A stretch of DNA of 8,203 bases from Vulcanisaeta distributa (GCA_002506645.1 DAXY01000068.1:19637-27839); one strand, 5' to 3'. Counted from the stretch's first letter, positions 1 to 5,963 are shown. Numbers and translations are program-made. Notes: generated from the sequence alone by a model not told the origin.

Positions 1-22
1 ACATATCCTTCCATATTGTCAT
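1..22 (-). CDS. Possible start of a coupled downstream gene (partial, leaves left edge)
   Basis: On the minus strand the TGA stop of the adenosine-specific kinase gene sits inside an ATGA, so an ATG at 22-20 overlaps the stop by four bases. The seven codons visible before the edge (M-T-I-W-K-D-M) are open. A four-base stop/start overlap is a common arrangement for translationally coupled archaeal genes, which is the only reason for this call. The product cannot be named from seven codons, and the overlap could be chance. Confidence 0.3.
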
Positions 23-516
23 AATTTGTAGCCGAACTTCCTAACCAACTCCCTACGCTCCTTAATGTCCGCATCACCTTCAATACCAAGTGGTGAGTGG
101 CCATCAACAACCCCAACGATACCCCTCCTCTCAGGCGCTATCTCAGCCACGATAACTGAGAGTGGGTTGGCGGTGGCCGCGTATATATTCACGACCTCGA
201 CCACGTGCTTGAGGGCGTTCAACACATTTATTGGCCACGCATTCCTTAGATAAATCACGAAGGTGTGGCCGGCGGCTATCTTGCTACATAGGTCTATGGC
301 TAATTTCCTCAACTCCTCGTCAGTGCCCTCATGCCTAATTAATCGCTTACCCGAGGCCTCGCAAAAGGCCAATCCGAACCTGATGTTGGGTACCGAGTTC
401 ACGAGGGCCTCGTATACGTCCTCGAGGGTTTTTATGAAGTGGCTATGACCGATTATTACGTTTGTTCCCTCGGGTATTGGTACGTCTATTACCTCGAATT
501 TAATACCCTGAGACAT
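19..516 (-). CDS. Adenosine-specific kinase family protein (DUF355-type)
   Basis: The 165-residue protein looks like a full-length member of the small archaeal/thermophile 'adenosine-specific kinase' family, annotated from structural work on a Pyrobaculum protein. Conserved blocks are visible: [16 protein letters not shown] (about 23-38), [18 protein letters not shown] (47-64), the GHTF block (83-86), PINVLNALK (95-103), [12 protein letters not shown] (114-125) and [12 protein letters not shown] (135-146). It ends in the family's usual FGYKL. It is expected to be a soluble cytoplasmic protein that binds adenosine or a nucleotide; the exact reaction is weakly established for the family. The ATG at 516 is preferred because a TATA-like box lies about 26 bp upstream, which fits a leaderless transcript. 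Family assignment is firm; catalytic role is by family annotation only. Confidence 0.88.
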   Translation of the reverse strand: MSQGIKFEVIDVPIPEGTNVIIGHSHFIKTLEDVYEALVNSVPNIRFGLAFCEASGKRLIRHEGTDEELRKLAIDLCSKIAAGHTFVIYLRNAWPINVLNALKHVVEVVNIYAATANPLSVIVAEIAPERRGIVGVVDGHSPLGIEGDADIKERRELVRKFGYKL

Positions 517-537
517 TGCAATTAATCATTGCGCCGC

Positions 538-547
538 GTTTTAAGTA
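538..547 (-). promoter_or_regulatory. TATA box for the adenosine-specific kinase gene
   Basis: Read on the minus strand, TACTTAAAAC has its centre about 26-27 bp before the ATG at 516. That is the spacing expected when transcription starts at or next to the start codon, so the mRNA is probably leaderless. The flanks are GC-rich downstream, so the box stands out. Confidence 0.55.
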
Positions 548-655
548 TTAACCCCTGAATAGGTAGGTTATTAACAACGATTGTGGAATGAAACAATAAG
601 GGAGATTGCGAGGGAATTAGCTGAGGGAATTGATTGCCCGCGGCATGCCTGCACC

Positions 656-1111
656 CTATCTATTGCTGCCATGTAATTTCCCAACTATGTAACCCAGCGT
701 TTCAAGCATGTTCGCTGGTGTGTAGCCTCTCCTGGTCCTCCTTAGGCGCACCTTATTCTCCCCATACGTGATCCTCACGCTCTTCCTAGTGATGCTTATC
801 GTAATAGTCTTCATGAGATTCACGTAAGGTTCATAAACAAACCTTTCGCCGTTGTACGTGTATCTACCTAGGAATGTGTAATAATTCGTGTCCGTCATCT
901 TAATTACCTTACTAATAATGGGCGAGAAGGCAAATAACAGCTTCTCGTACTTCTCATCCTCGAGTTTCACGTAATCATGCTCACTGACTATTGCCGAAAG
1001 TATTACGCCGTTAACGGCCTGGGCTATGAATAGGCCGTTCGGCCCGGTAATACTCAGCGCCCTTATACCGTGGCCCTTGGTGAAGGACATCAAGCCCGTC
1101 AATACGGCCAT
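656..1111 (-). CDS. Unrecognised 151-residue protein, second gene of the zinc-ribbon unit
   Basis: I do not recognise a family. The protein has no clear transmembrane segment, no Cys cluster and no obvious catalytic motif. The N-terminal half alternates hydrophobic strands (ALSITGPNGLFIAQ, about 18-31) with a charged KLEDEKYEKLL stretch (50-60). The C-terminal part is strongly basic (KSVRITYGENKVRLRRTRRG, about 109-128), which could suit nucleic-acid or acidic-partner binding; this is inference. Its ATG at 1111 lies one base after the stop of the upstream 57-residue zinc-ribbon gene, with no room for a separate promoter, so the two should be co-transcribed and probably act together. The long open frame with normal composition supports a real gene. 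Confidence 0.75.
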   Translation of the reverse strand: MAVLTGLMSFTKGHGIRALSITGPNGLFIAQAVNGVILSAIVSEHDYVKLEDEKYEKLLFAFSPIISKVIKMTDTNYYTFLGRYTYNGERFVYEPYVNLMKTITISITRKSVRITYGENKVRLRRTRRGYTPANMLETLGYIVGKLHGSNR

Positions 1112-1112
1112 A

Positions 1113-1286
1113 TTACCTAGCCTCTAACGGCGTTCCATCCGCCGGGCACTTATAGAATGTCTTCCTCGCGCATGTGGGGCAGTAAAGCGCGTGGCACTTT
1201 GGGCATACGTAGTAATCATCATACTTAAACAACTTCTTGCCACACCTCCAGCACCTACCAATCACCAGGGTCCTTGGTACGTACAC
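1113..1286 (-). CDS. Small zinc-ribbon/RING-like protein, 57 residues
   Basis: This short gene fills the gap between the TadC gene and the 151-residue gene. Translation gives seven cysteines and a histidine in ordered pairs: CWRC (12-15), CPKCH (28-32), CPTC (36-39) and a last Cys at 47 in KCPADGTPL. Paired knuckles with this spacing predict one or two zinc sites, as in zinc ribbons or treble-clef/RING-like domains. The GTG at 1286 is chosen because a TATA-like box lies about 24 bp upstream; a second in-frame GTG at 1265 would give a 50-residue form. The TAA stop is one base from the next ATG. Role unknown: it may bind nucleic acid or be a partner of the downstream protein. The Cys pattern makes a chance frame unlikely. 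Confidence 0.8.
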   Translation of the reverse strand: MYVPRTLVIGRCWRCGKKLFKYDDYYVCPKCHALYCPTCARKTFYKCPADGTPLEAR

Positions 1287-1304
1287 AACTATGCCTGATC
1301 CCCG

Positions 1305-1314
1305 GTATTTTAAA
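1305..1314 (-). promoter_or_regulatory. TATA box for the zinc-ribbon two-gene unit
   Basis: The minus strand reads CTTTAAAATA in the 35-bp gap between the TadC stop and the zinc-ribbon gene. Its centre is about 24 bp before the GTG at 1286, so transcription would begin at or very near that codon. It implies that the unit is not just read-through from the TadC gene. Confidence 0.5.
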
Positions 1315-1321
1315 GTCTTAC

Positions 1322-2866
1322 TTATGCCGGTATGGGGATCTCCACGGCCATTAGCATTAATGCCAGGGTTAACGGTATTGGTACTACATACTTAATTGTT
1401 GGGTTTATGCTCAAATTATTCAGTAATGAGGAGAGTAATGCGGTGGAGAGGCTTATTACGTATGCCGTGAGCAATAACGGTATTAACACCATGCCAATGC
1501 TCGGCATGGAGAACCCGATCAAGGCGTAGGGCGCATTTTTAACTACGGAACTTATTGTTTGAACCACGAACCTACTCATGTAGGTAATCCCTGCGAATAT
1601 TGCCGGTAATGAGTAATTGAGTAATTGCAGCGACCTTGACCCATAACCAATGCCCATGATTATGGTCTTCAATTCCAGGAATACCTCAACGAGCCTGTCG
1701 AGGGCCCTCGTTGGTGATCCAAGGCTGGATAGCTCCCTGAGGACCCCCATGGCGAACTTAATAATCCATGGGCTACTAATTTCGGCACTACTGCCCAGCT
1801 GCCCTATCCTCCTTAGGTACGTTATCAGTGGGCGTGGGTATGGATTATCTAGGGCCCTCTCGATAGCCGCGCCTATGCTCACCCCTGCCTTGACAATCTC
1901 CGAAATGTCGCGCATTAAGTCGGGCAGCGCCATTACTGAGTCCCTCACATCATTTACCCTGCGGGTTACCATTGCGGAAAACAGCAGCGGTGGTAGCATC
2001 AACGCGATCATCCCCCTAACGCCTAGGTACAGGATTAAGAGTGAGGTTATGAGTATTGAGGCGCCCAGCACCATGTATATGCCCCTGTCATGAATAACAT
2101 CCACGCGTATTATGTATGGTATGGACTGATAAACCCTCGCAATGAACGCAGGTAGTAGTAGAGCCATGGCCGGCATTACGTATAGCACTGCGTAGTTCAT
2201 GCCCAATATAGTCGTTATTATCACGAACAGTATCAGGATTACTAGGGATGACACTATTGCGACCACGACATCTATTATCTGCCTAGACAATGATGACAAC
2301 CTATTACTCAGTGTTGATAGGTATGCGCCCTCAACACTCCTTACGTAACCACCAACATCACCGCTGTATCCCCACACGGATATGTAGCCATTCATGAACC
2401 TCTGAAACTCGAGGCTTGGGTGTAACCTCGCCCTCGCGTGGATAGCCCTCGTTATCGAGTTCGTGGTTAATGAGTACCTCTTAATCAATGACCACTCCCT
2501 ACTAATCCACTTAAGCCCAACCTTACCACTTATTTCAAATGCGTGGGTTATGTCCCCACCAACGTCATGCACTATGTCGAGTAGAATCACGAAGAAGGGC
2601 AACTCCCACTCGACATTCTCTTTAACGCTATCCACCGAGTATGTCGCCCAGGTCATTACAAGCAATATGGGCAGTGCGGGTATCGGCATTAGCATTAGTG
2701 ATAGCGGTAATGACTTGGTGATTATGTACGTAATAGGCGGTATCGGCAATAATGAGTAGGTTATGGCCTCGAGGGCCAGCGAGGCCCTGTCAACGTCCCA
2801 CGAATAACCGCCGGCTAGGGCCTTCCTGCCTAGGTAATCCCTCAATAACCGCCCTAACGTCTTCAC
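1322..2866 (-). CDS. TadC/FlaJ-like archaeal pilus assembly membrane protein (duplicated T2SSF domains)
   Basis: At 514 residues this is the size of archaeal TadC/archaellar-FlaJ-type platform proteins, which sit in the cytoplasmic membrane and work with a TadA/GspE-type ATPase to assemble type IV pilus-like filaments. Two copies of the T2SSF signature are visible: ELPFFVILLDIVHDVGGD (88-105) and ALPDLMRDISEIVKAGVS (313-330). Each is followed by a cytoplasmic helical region and hydrophobic helices. Membrane segments lie near residues 35-76 (two), 198-244 (two), 264-300 (two), about 416-436, 449-482 and 492-510. The start is GTG at 2866, about 24 bp after a TATA-like box. No ATPase, prepilin or prepilin peptidase gene lies within the window, so the partner genes must be elsewhere or the gene is an orphan. 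Confidence 0.85.
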   Translation of the reverse strand: MKTLGRLLRDYLGRKALAGGYSWDVDRASLALEAITYSLLPIPPITYIITKSLPLSLMLMPIPALPILLVMTWATYSVDSVKENVEWELPFFVILLDIVHDVGGDITHAFEISGKVGLKWISREWSLIKRYSLTTNSITRAIHARARLHPSLEFQRFMNGYISVWGYSGDVGGYVRSVEGAYLSTLSNRLSSLSRQIIDVVVAIVSSLVILILFVIITTILGMNYAVLYVMPAMALLLPAFIARVYQSIPYIIRVDVIHDRGIYMVLGASILITSLLILYLGVRGMIALMLPPLLFSAMVTRRVNDVRDSVMALPDLMRDISEIVKAGVSIGAAIERALDNPYPRPLITYLRRIGQLGSSAEISSPWIIKFAMGVLRELSSLGSPTRALDRLVEVFLELKTIIMGIGYGSRSLQLLNYSLPAIFAGITYMSRFVVQTISSVVKNAPYALIGFSMPSIGMVLIPLLLTAYVISLSTALLSSLLNNLSINPTIKYVVPIPLTLALMLMAVEIPIPA

Positions 2867-2884
2867 GTAATAAACATCTCAACA

Positions 2885-2895
2885 CAATTAATAAG
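2885..2895 (-). promoter_or_regulatory. TATA box for the TadC-like gene
   Basis: The minus strand reads CTTATTAATTG in the 32-bp gap between the prs stop and the GTG at 2866. Its centre lies about 24-26 bp before the start codon, consistent with a leaderless transcript separate from prs. Confidence 0.45.
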
Positions 2896-2898
2896 GTA

Positions 2899-3786
2899 CT
2901 ACGTTATTAATGCCTTAACCGCATTGGTTATTAACCGACTAACATCAACTTCGGAATACTTAGTCGGTATCGTATTTGAGCAGGTTATTGACGAGACCCC
3001 GGCCTCGAAAAGTCTTGAGTCGGCCATATTAAGTAGCAGGCAGTGGGTCGCTATTGCATGAACTCTAGCCGCGCCTAGGGACTTCAGTATTTTAGTGGCT
3101 TCCATTATGGTGCCCCCAGTCGCTATTATATCATCTATTATGAAGACCTCCTTACCAGCCACATCGAGTTCCTTGGGCTTCATCGTGACCTCGCCCGTGA
3201 CTCTGTCACGGAACTTCTCAAGGTAACTAAACGAAATGCCCAGGTACTCGCTAACCTTCCTAACCCTCCACAGCGAGCCTACGTCGGGGCTTAGGAGGAC
3301 GGCATTGTCGATTCCCCTGAGCCTACCCGCGTATAGCTCGAAGGGCTCTATGTTTATGCACTGGGTATTGGCTATTTTGAAGGCCTCGGGCTTGTGAACG
3401 TCCACGGTCACTATGGATGATGCGCCTAGGGATGATAATAGTGAGAGCATTGTCTGTAGGCTAACGGGCTCACCATCCCTAAACCTCCTGTCCTGCCTTG
3501 AGTATGGTAGGTAGGGGAGGATGACGTGGACGTACTTAATGCCGAGGTCCCGCGCGGCGTGTATCGCAAGCATTGCCTGGATGAGCCTAGTGTTTTGCTC
3601 CGGGTATGCCCTCTGTATCAGTATTAAGCCGTCATAGGTCGTTAAGTCGATTGGGTACCTAATGTATGATTCACCATCGGGGAATTGCTTAGACTCCAGG
3701 GTCACGTGGGTTAGCCCCAGCTCGTTGGCTATGACTCTGCCCATGTCTAAGGACCAGGGAAATGACGCGACCAGGTACCTCGCCAC
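2899..3786 (-). CDS. prs: Ribose-phosphate pyrophosphokinase (PRPP synthetase)
   Basis: This cytoplasmic enzyme makes PRPP from ribose 5-phosphate and ATP, supplying purine, pyrimidine, histidine and tryptophan synthesis. The 295-residue length is typical of the archaeal form. Visible motifs are FPDGE (35-39), the PYLPYSRQDR loop (91-100), VDVH with His131 for metal/ATP binding, the flexible-loop KFR (191-193) that normally supplies the catalytic Lys and Arg, and the PRPP-binding DDIIATGGT (218-226). The protein therefore looks catalytically intact. The start is GTG at 3786; no earlier in-frame start fits. A weak TATA-like box lies in the 37-bp gap to the upstream UPF0201 gene, so it may be transcribed alone or with that gene. 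Confidence 0.95.
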   Translation of the reverse strand: MARYLVASFPWSLDMGRVIANELGLTHVTLESKQFPDGESYIRYPIDLTTYDGLILIQRAYPEQNTRLIQAMLAIHAARDLGIKYVHVILPYLPYSRQDRRFRDGEPVSLQTMLSLLSSLGASSIVTVDVHKPEAFKIANTQCINIEPFELYAGRLRGIDNAVLLSPDVGSLWRVRKVSEYLGISFSYLEKFRDRVTGEVTMKPKELDVAGKEVFIIDDIIATGGTIMEATKILKSLGAARVHAIATHCLLLNMADSRLFEAGVSSITCSNTIPTKYSEVDVSRLITNAVKALIT

Positions 3787-3806
3787 GATTAATCAATTGC
3801 CCACTT

Positions 3807-3820
3807 CCTTTTAGAATTTA
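3807..3820 (-). promoter_or_regulatory. Weak TATA-like element before prs
   Basis: The minus strand reads TAAATTCTAAAAGG. Its centre is about 27 bp from the GTG at 3786, the right distance for a leaderless start. It is a poorer match than the other boxes here, so prs may also depend on read-through from the UPF0201 gene. Confidence 0.35.
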
Positions 3821-3823
3821 TCC

Positions 3824-4258
3824 TCATGGATCATCGGGAGGCTGAACCTCATAAAGTCTCCTCCCCCTCGATGTTCTCGGCGCTAGCCAATCAATGAGCC
3901 TCCTCGGGTCGTTGGTCTCCACAATAAACGTTATGGGCCCCAGTGGGCTCTCATTCTCCTCGGTTACGAAAGTGAGGACGCCGGCATACGCGGCCTGCTT
4001 ATGTAGGTGGAACACCACCCTATTGCCGTTAATGCCCCTCATTAGGACTGACCTGGCGCTGTCCTCAATGCCCTGCTCCTTAATTAGGTTGTGAACCTTA
4101 ATCAATGACTTAAAGCCATTGCCCAGGGCAACTATGTACCTCTTGCCCTCGCTCTCCTCAATCCTCACTTCGTCATAGACGAATACGTTGCTTAATGCCC
4201 TCCTAACCTTCTCCTCATCCTCCGTGGGCCTAACCTCGACCCAAACCTCAGCCTTCAC
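3824..4258 (-). CDS. UPF0201 family protein (putative RNA-binding)
   Basis: The 144-residue protein matches the archaeal UPF0201 (DUF54-like) family, soluble proteins with a ribosomal L5-like fold often annotated as RNA-binding or exosome-associated; the role is not firmly established. Evidence is the N-terminal strand VWVEVRPTEDEEKVRRAL (5-22), the phenylalanine-rich core FHLHKQAAYAGVLTF (83-97), and the family hallmark ESPLGPI (103-109). The C-terminal tail after about residue 128 is basic, then ends in an acidic PPDDP. The start is GTG at 4258. A nearby ATG at 4262 is out of frame and hits TGA at once. A TATA box about 26 bp upstream supports the GTG. It lies upstream of prs on the same strand. 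Confidence 0.85.
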   Translation of the reverse strand: MKAEVWVEVRPTEDEEKVRRALSNVFVYDEVRIEESEGKRYIVALGNGFKSLIKVHNLIKEQGIEDSARSVLMRGINGNRVVFHLHKQAAYAGVLTFVTEENESPLGPITFIVETNDPRRLIDWLAPRTSRGRRLYEVQPPDDP

Positions 4259-4278
4259 ACCATGAAGTGGTGATGCCG

Positions 4279-4288
4279 CATTTTAAGG
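4279..4288 (-). promoter_or_regulatory. TATA box for the UPF0201 gene
   Basis: The minus strand reads CCTTAAAATG, centred about 26 bp before the GTG at 4258. This fits a leaderless transcript. It forms the left half of a divergent promoter pair with the HAD gene. Confidence 0.55.
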
Positions 4289-4310
4289 GTTTGGCCCCAT
4301 GCACATTAAT

Positions 4311-4321
4311 CTTTAAATATT
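4311..4321 (+). promoter_or_regulatory. TATA box for the HAD-family gene
   Basis: CTTTAAATATT is centred about 27 bp before the ATG at 4343, the clearest box in the window. It predicts a leaderless mRNA starting at the ATG and firmly supports that start. It lies only about 30 bp from the opposing box for UPF0201, so the two initiation complexes could interfere. Confidence 0.65.
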
Positions 4322-4342
4322 CAGCCAGAGTCTGGGTCTTCG

Positions 4343-5038
4343 ATGAAGACGCTGTTCTTTGAGGTACTCAATACGTTGGTTAGGCTGACCCATTTTGAGG
4401 CCGAAAGTGCCAAGCTAATTAAGGATGAATTAAACATAAAGGTCTCGCTTGAGGAATTGACTAACCAATTCAAGAAGGAGTGGGAAGATAGGTACAACAT
4501 GTTAATAAGCAAGGGCGCCTACAGGTCATTGAGGCAGTTGGCCAGGGAAACAATGATCTCACTATTAAGGAAGTACTCACTCAGCCTTAGCCCGACCGAG
4601 CTCGACTACTTCGGCAACGCCATATCATCGCTTGTGGTTGAGACATCAGAACTATACCCAGACGCCGTGAGCGCCATAGATTCATTATCTAAAATGGGCG
4701 TGCCCATGTACATACTCACAAACCTAGACAACGACATCGCTAAGAAGATACTCCTAAGGAATAACCTATTGAGTTACTTCAAGGGGGTCGTTAGCTCCGA
4801 CCTAACGAAGGTCGGTAAGCCGGCCATTAAGATATTCCAGGCAGCCCTGAACAGGGCCGGCGTCTCGCCGAGCGATGCCATAATTGTTAGCGGCTTGATG
4901 GAGGATGTGATTGGCGCGAAGTTCCTCGATCTTAAGGTAGTGTTTGTGAGGAGGATGAATGTACAACTTCCCGTTAAGCCATTCTACGAAATAGACACAT
5001 TGACACAGCTACCGGAGATATTGAGTAAACTGTCCTAA
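4343..5038 (+). CDS. HAD-superfamily protein with degenerate catalytic motifs
   Basis: The 231-residue length and layout (core, helical cap at about 17-90, core) match haloacid dehalogenase-like hydrolases of the small-phosphatase type. Motif II is kept (YILTN, Thr126), as is motif III (GKP, Lys159). Motif I, normally with a nucleophilic Asp in a DxxxT pattern, reads FFEVLNT, so Glu7 stands in the nucleophile position. Motif IV, normally GDs...D, reads VSGLMED: Ser183 replaces the first Asp while Asp188 remains. The DNA shows a plain GAG codon at residue 7, with no frameshift. By HAD chemistry the protein is probably a poor or inactive phosphatase and may act as a binding or regulatory protein; this is inference. 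The frame is intact and has a strong promoter, so it is not a decaying pseudogene. It ends one base from the convergent eL13 stop. Confidence 0.85.
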   Translation: MKTLFFEVLNTLVRLTHFEAESAKLIKDELNIKVSLEELTNQFKKEWEDRYNMLISKGAYRSLRQLARETMISLLRKYSLSLSPTELDYFGNAISSLVVETSELYPDAVSAIDSLSKMGVPMYILTNLDNDIAKKILLRNNLLSYFKGVVSSDLTKVGKPAIKIFQAALNRAGVSPSDAIIVSGLMEDVIGAKFLDLKVVFVRRMNVQLPVKPFYEIDTLTQLPEILSKLS

Positions 5039-5039
5039 T

Positions 5040-5513
5040 TCAATGACCGCCCTTGGCCCTGACTGCCTCGTGCCTCCTCTTACCAGCCCTCTCCCTAGCC
5101 TTCTTCCTCCACTTATGGGCGTGGGTCTCCCTTAACCCAACACTCACTAGGCCCCTCATCCTACGGCCAGCAGGCGTTAATGCCCTAAACACCCTACCCC
5201 TCTTACGCTTTATCTTAATCGCCCTAGGCAGCGCGGGTTCGGGTGGTAATGCCTCACCGCTGATGACCTTATTCAGCCAATCCCTGAGCCTTTGCACATT
5301 AATATCCCAAACAGTGCCCCTGTTGGTATCAACCCTAATGCCCAATAGCCTAGCCTCATTAACCGTTAAACCAACCGCCCTAACCTCACCAATTGAGTAG
5401 CCCCTACCCACCTTCCACTCACTACCCAGGACACCACCACTGCTGATGAGCCTTGGTCGCTTAACGAGTGGGTCCGGCGGCGGCAATACCGGTGGTCGCG
5501 TTGCCTGCGACAT
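5040..5513 (-). CDS. rpl13e: 50S ribosomal protein eL13 (L13e)
   Basis: The 157-residue protein is part of the large ribosomal subunit. The L13e core is plain: GRGYSIGEVRAVGLTVNEAR (36-55), LGIRVDTNRGTVWDINVQRL (57-76), then a helix DWLNKVISGE. An N-terminal proline-rich stretch (PPVLPPPDP, 7-15) precedes it. A long, very basic tail follows (TPAGRRMRGL at 113-122, HKWRKKARERAGKRRHEA at 133-150, ending RAKGGH), as expected for rRNA contact. An in-frame GTG nine bases upstream at 5522 is possible, but the TATA box centre is about 28 bp from the ATG at 5513 and only about 20 bp from the GTG, so the GTG would probably lie at or before the transcription start. It is monocistronic, divergent from the small membrane-protein gene. 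Confidence 0.88.
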   Translation of the reverse strand: MSQATRPPVLPPPDPLVKRPRLISSGGVLGSEWKVGRGYSIGEVRAVGLTVNEARLLGIRVDTNRGTVWDINVQRLRDWLNKVISGEALPPEPALPRAIKIKRKRGRVFRALTPAGRRMRGLVSVGLRETHAHKWRKKARERAGKRRHEAVRAKGGH

Positions 5514-5537
5514 TTCAGTCACGTACCCAATACCCCC

Positions 5538-5545
5538 TTTATAAG
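5538..5545 (-). promoter_or_regulatory. TATA box for eL13
   Basis: The minus strand reads CTTATAAA followed by GGGGG. It is centred about 28 bp before the ATG at 5513, predicting a leaderless transcript and deciding the start in favour of that ATG over the GTG at 5522. Confidence 0.6.
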
Positions 5546-5549
5546 TATA

Positions 5550-5565
5550 ATGCCGCCCATGGCAT
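5550..5565. repeat. Short inverted repeat between divergent promoters
   Basis: ATGCC and GGCAT form a perfect five-base inverted repeat around a six-base centre (GCCCAT). It lies between the eL13 TATA box and the TATA-like box of the plus-strand membrane gene. Its position would suit a dimeric regulator, but five-base arms often arise by chance. Confidence 0.3.
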
Positions 5566-5580
5566 TGCTTGAGAGAATGC

Positions 5581-5588
5581 TTAATTAA
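5581..5588 (+). promoter_or_regulatory. TATA-like box for the small membrane protein gene
   Basis: TTAATTAA is centred about 29 bp before the ATG at 5613, so transcription would begin a few bases before or at the ATG. It is the only AT-rich octamer in the right place. Confidence 0.45.
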
Positions 5589-5598
5589 TGCGGTGCAC

Positions 5599-5610
5599 CT
5601 AGGTCTAGGT
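5599..5610 (+). repeat. Tandem CTAGGT hexamer at the predicted transcription start
   Basis: Two perfect direct copies of CTAGGT abut each other and end two bases before the ATG at 5613, on the predicted start site. A protein bound here would block initiation, but there are only two copies and no function is known. Confidence 0.4.
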
Positions 5611-5612
5611 CA

Positions 5613-5963
5613 ATGTATAGGTTATTCACGTACATGGCCTTGATTCGGTACGTGGAGTTCGTACTGATATTGCTCGACTTTGCCTACTTGGGAATGCTTA
5701 ATCCATTAAATAAGTTCTTAATAGCGATATTAATGACCGCAATTGTCTACTCATTACTTGCGGTGTCGAGTTATTCCTTCATGATGAGCATGTGGATAAC
5801 GCTATTACTCGTATTAGCGGTGGCGGGTGCTGACGTTACACTGCTCATTTTAGCCGTAATAACCCCGTCAATACCTGCCATTGGCCTGTACACGGCGTGC
5901 TTCATAAACATAATACTTGATGTACTAGTTACGGTCACGGTGATTGAATTAGTAAGGAGATAA
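5613..5963 (+). CDS. Small integral membrane protein of unknown function, about four helices
   Basis: The 116-residue protein is almost entirely hydrophobic. About four membrane segments can be drawn near 9-28, 33-54, 57-82 and 86-112, joined by very short loops, with acidic residues buried in helices one, three and four (Asp22, Asp74, Asp104). It starts MYRLFTYMALIRY and ends in a basic ELVRR. I recognise no family. A TATA-like box about 29 bp upstream supports the ATG at 5613. Its last 15 bases overlap the 3' end of the minus-strand membrane-anchored gene. Whether that link is functional is unclear. A regular hydrophobic pattern over the whole frame and a promoter in place argue for a real gene. 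Confidence 0.65.
   Translation: MYRLFTYMALIRYVEFVLILLDFAYLGMLNPLNKFLIAILMTAIVYSLLAVSSYSFMMSMWITLLLVLAVAGADVTLLILAVITPSIPAIGLYTACFINIILDVLVTVTVIELVRR

Noticed and set aside
65..448. Plus-strand frames opposite the adenosine-specific kinase gene
   Set aside because: The minus-strand protein matches a known family end to end; the plus frames show no motif.
643..650. The GGCATGCC palindrome as a terminator hairpin after the 151-residue gene
   Set aside because: It has no loop, the flanks do not extend the pairing and no T tract follows; archaeal terminators do not need hairpins.
581..655. A C/D-box small RNA in the 517-655 gap
   Set aside because: No convincing RUGAUGA C box paired with a CUGA D box at proper spacing; only a lone CTGA and an ATGAAAC were seen.
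1332..2759. Several plus-strand frames of 65-147 codons opposite the TadC gene
   Set aside because: They are antisense shadows of a clear membrane-protein gene, with no domain sense and no promoter in place.
3415..3440. GATGATG-like repeats suggesting a C/D-box RNA
   Set aside because: They lie inside conserved prs codons and no D box follows at the right distance.
5053..5400. A 115-codon plus-strand frame opposite eL13
   Set aside because: It is the antisense of the basic, Arg/Lys-rich eL13 gene, which yields Leu/Ser/Pro-rich shadow frames; eL13 itself is certain.
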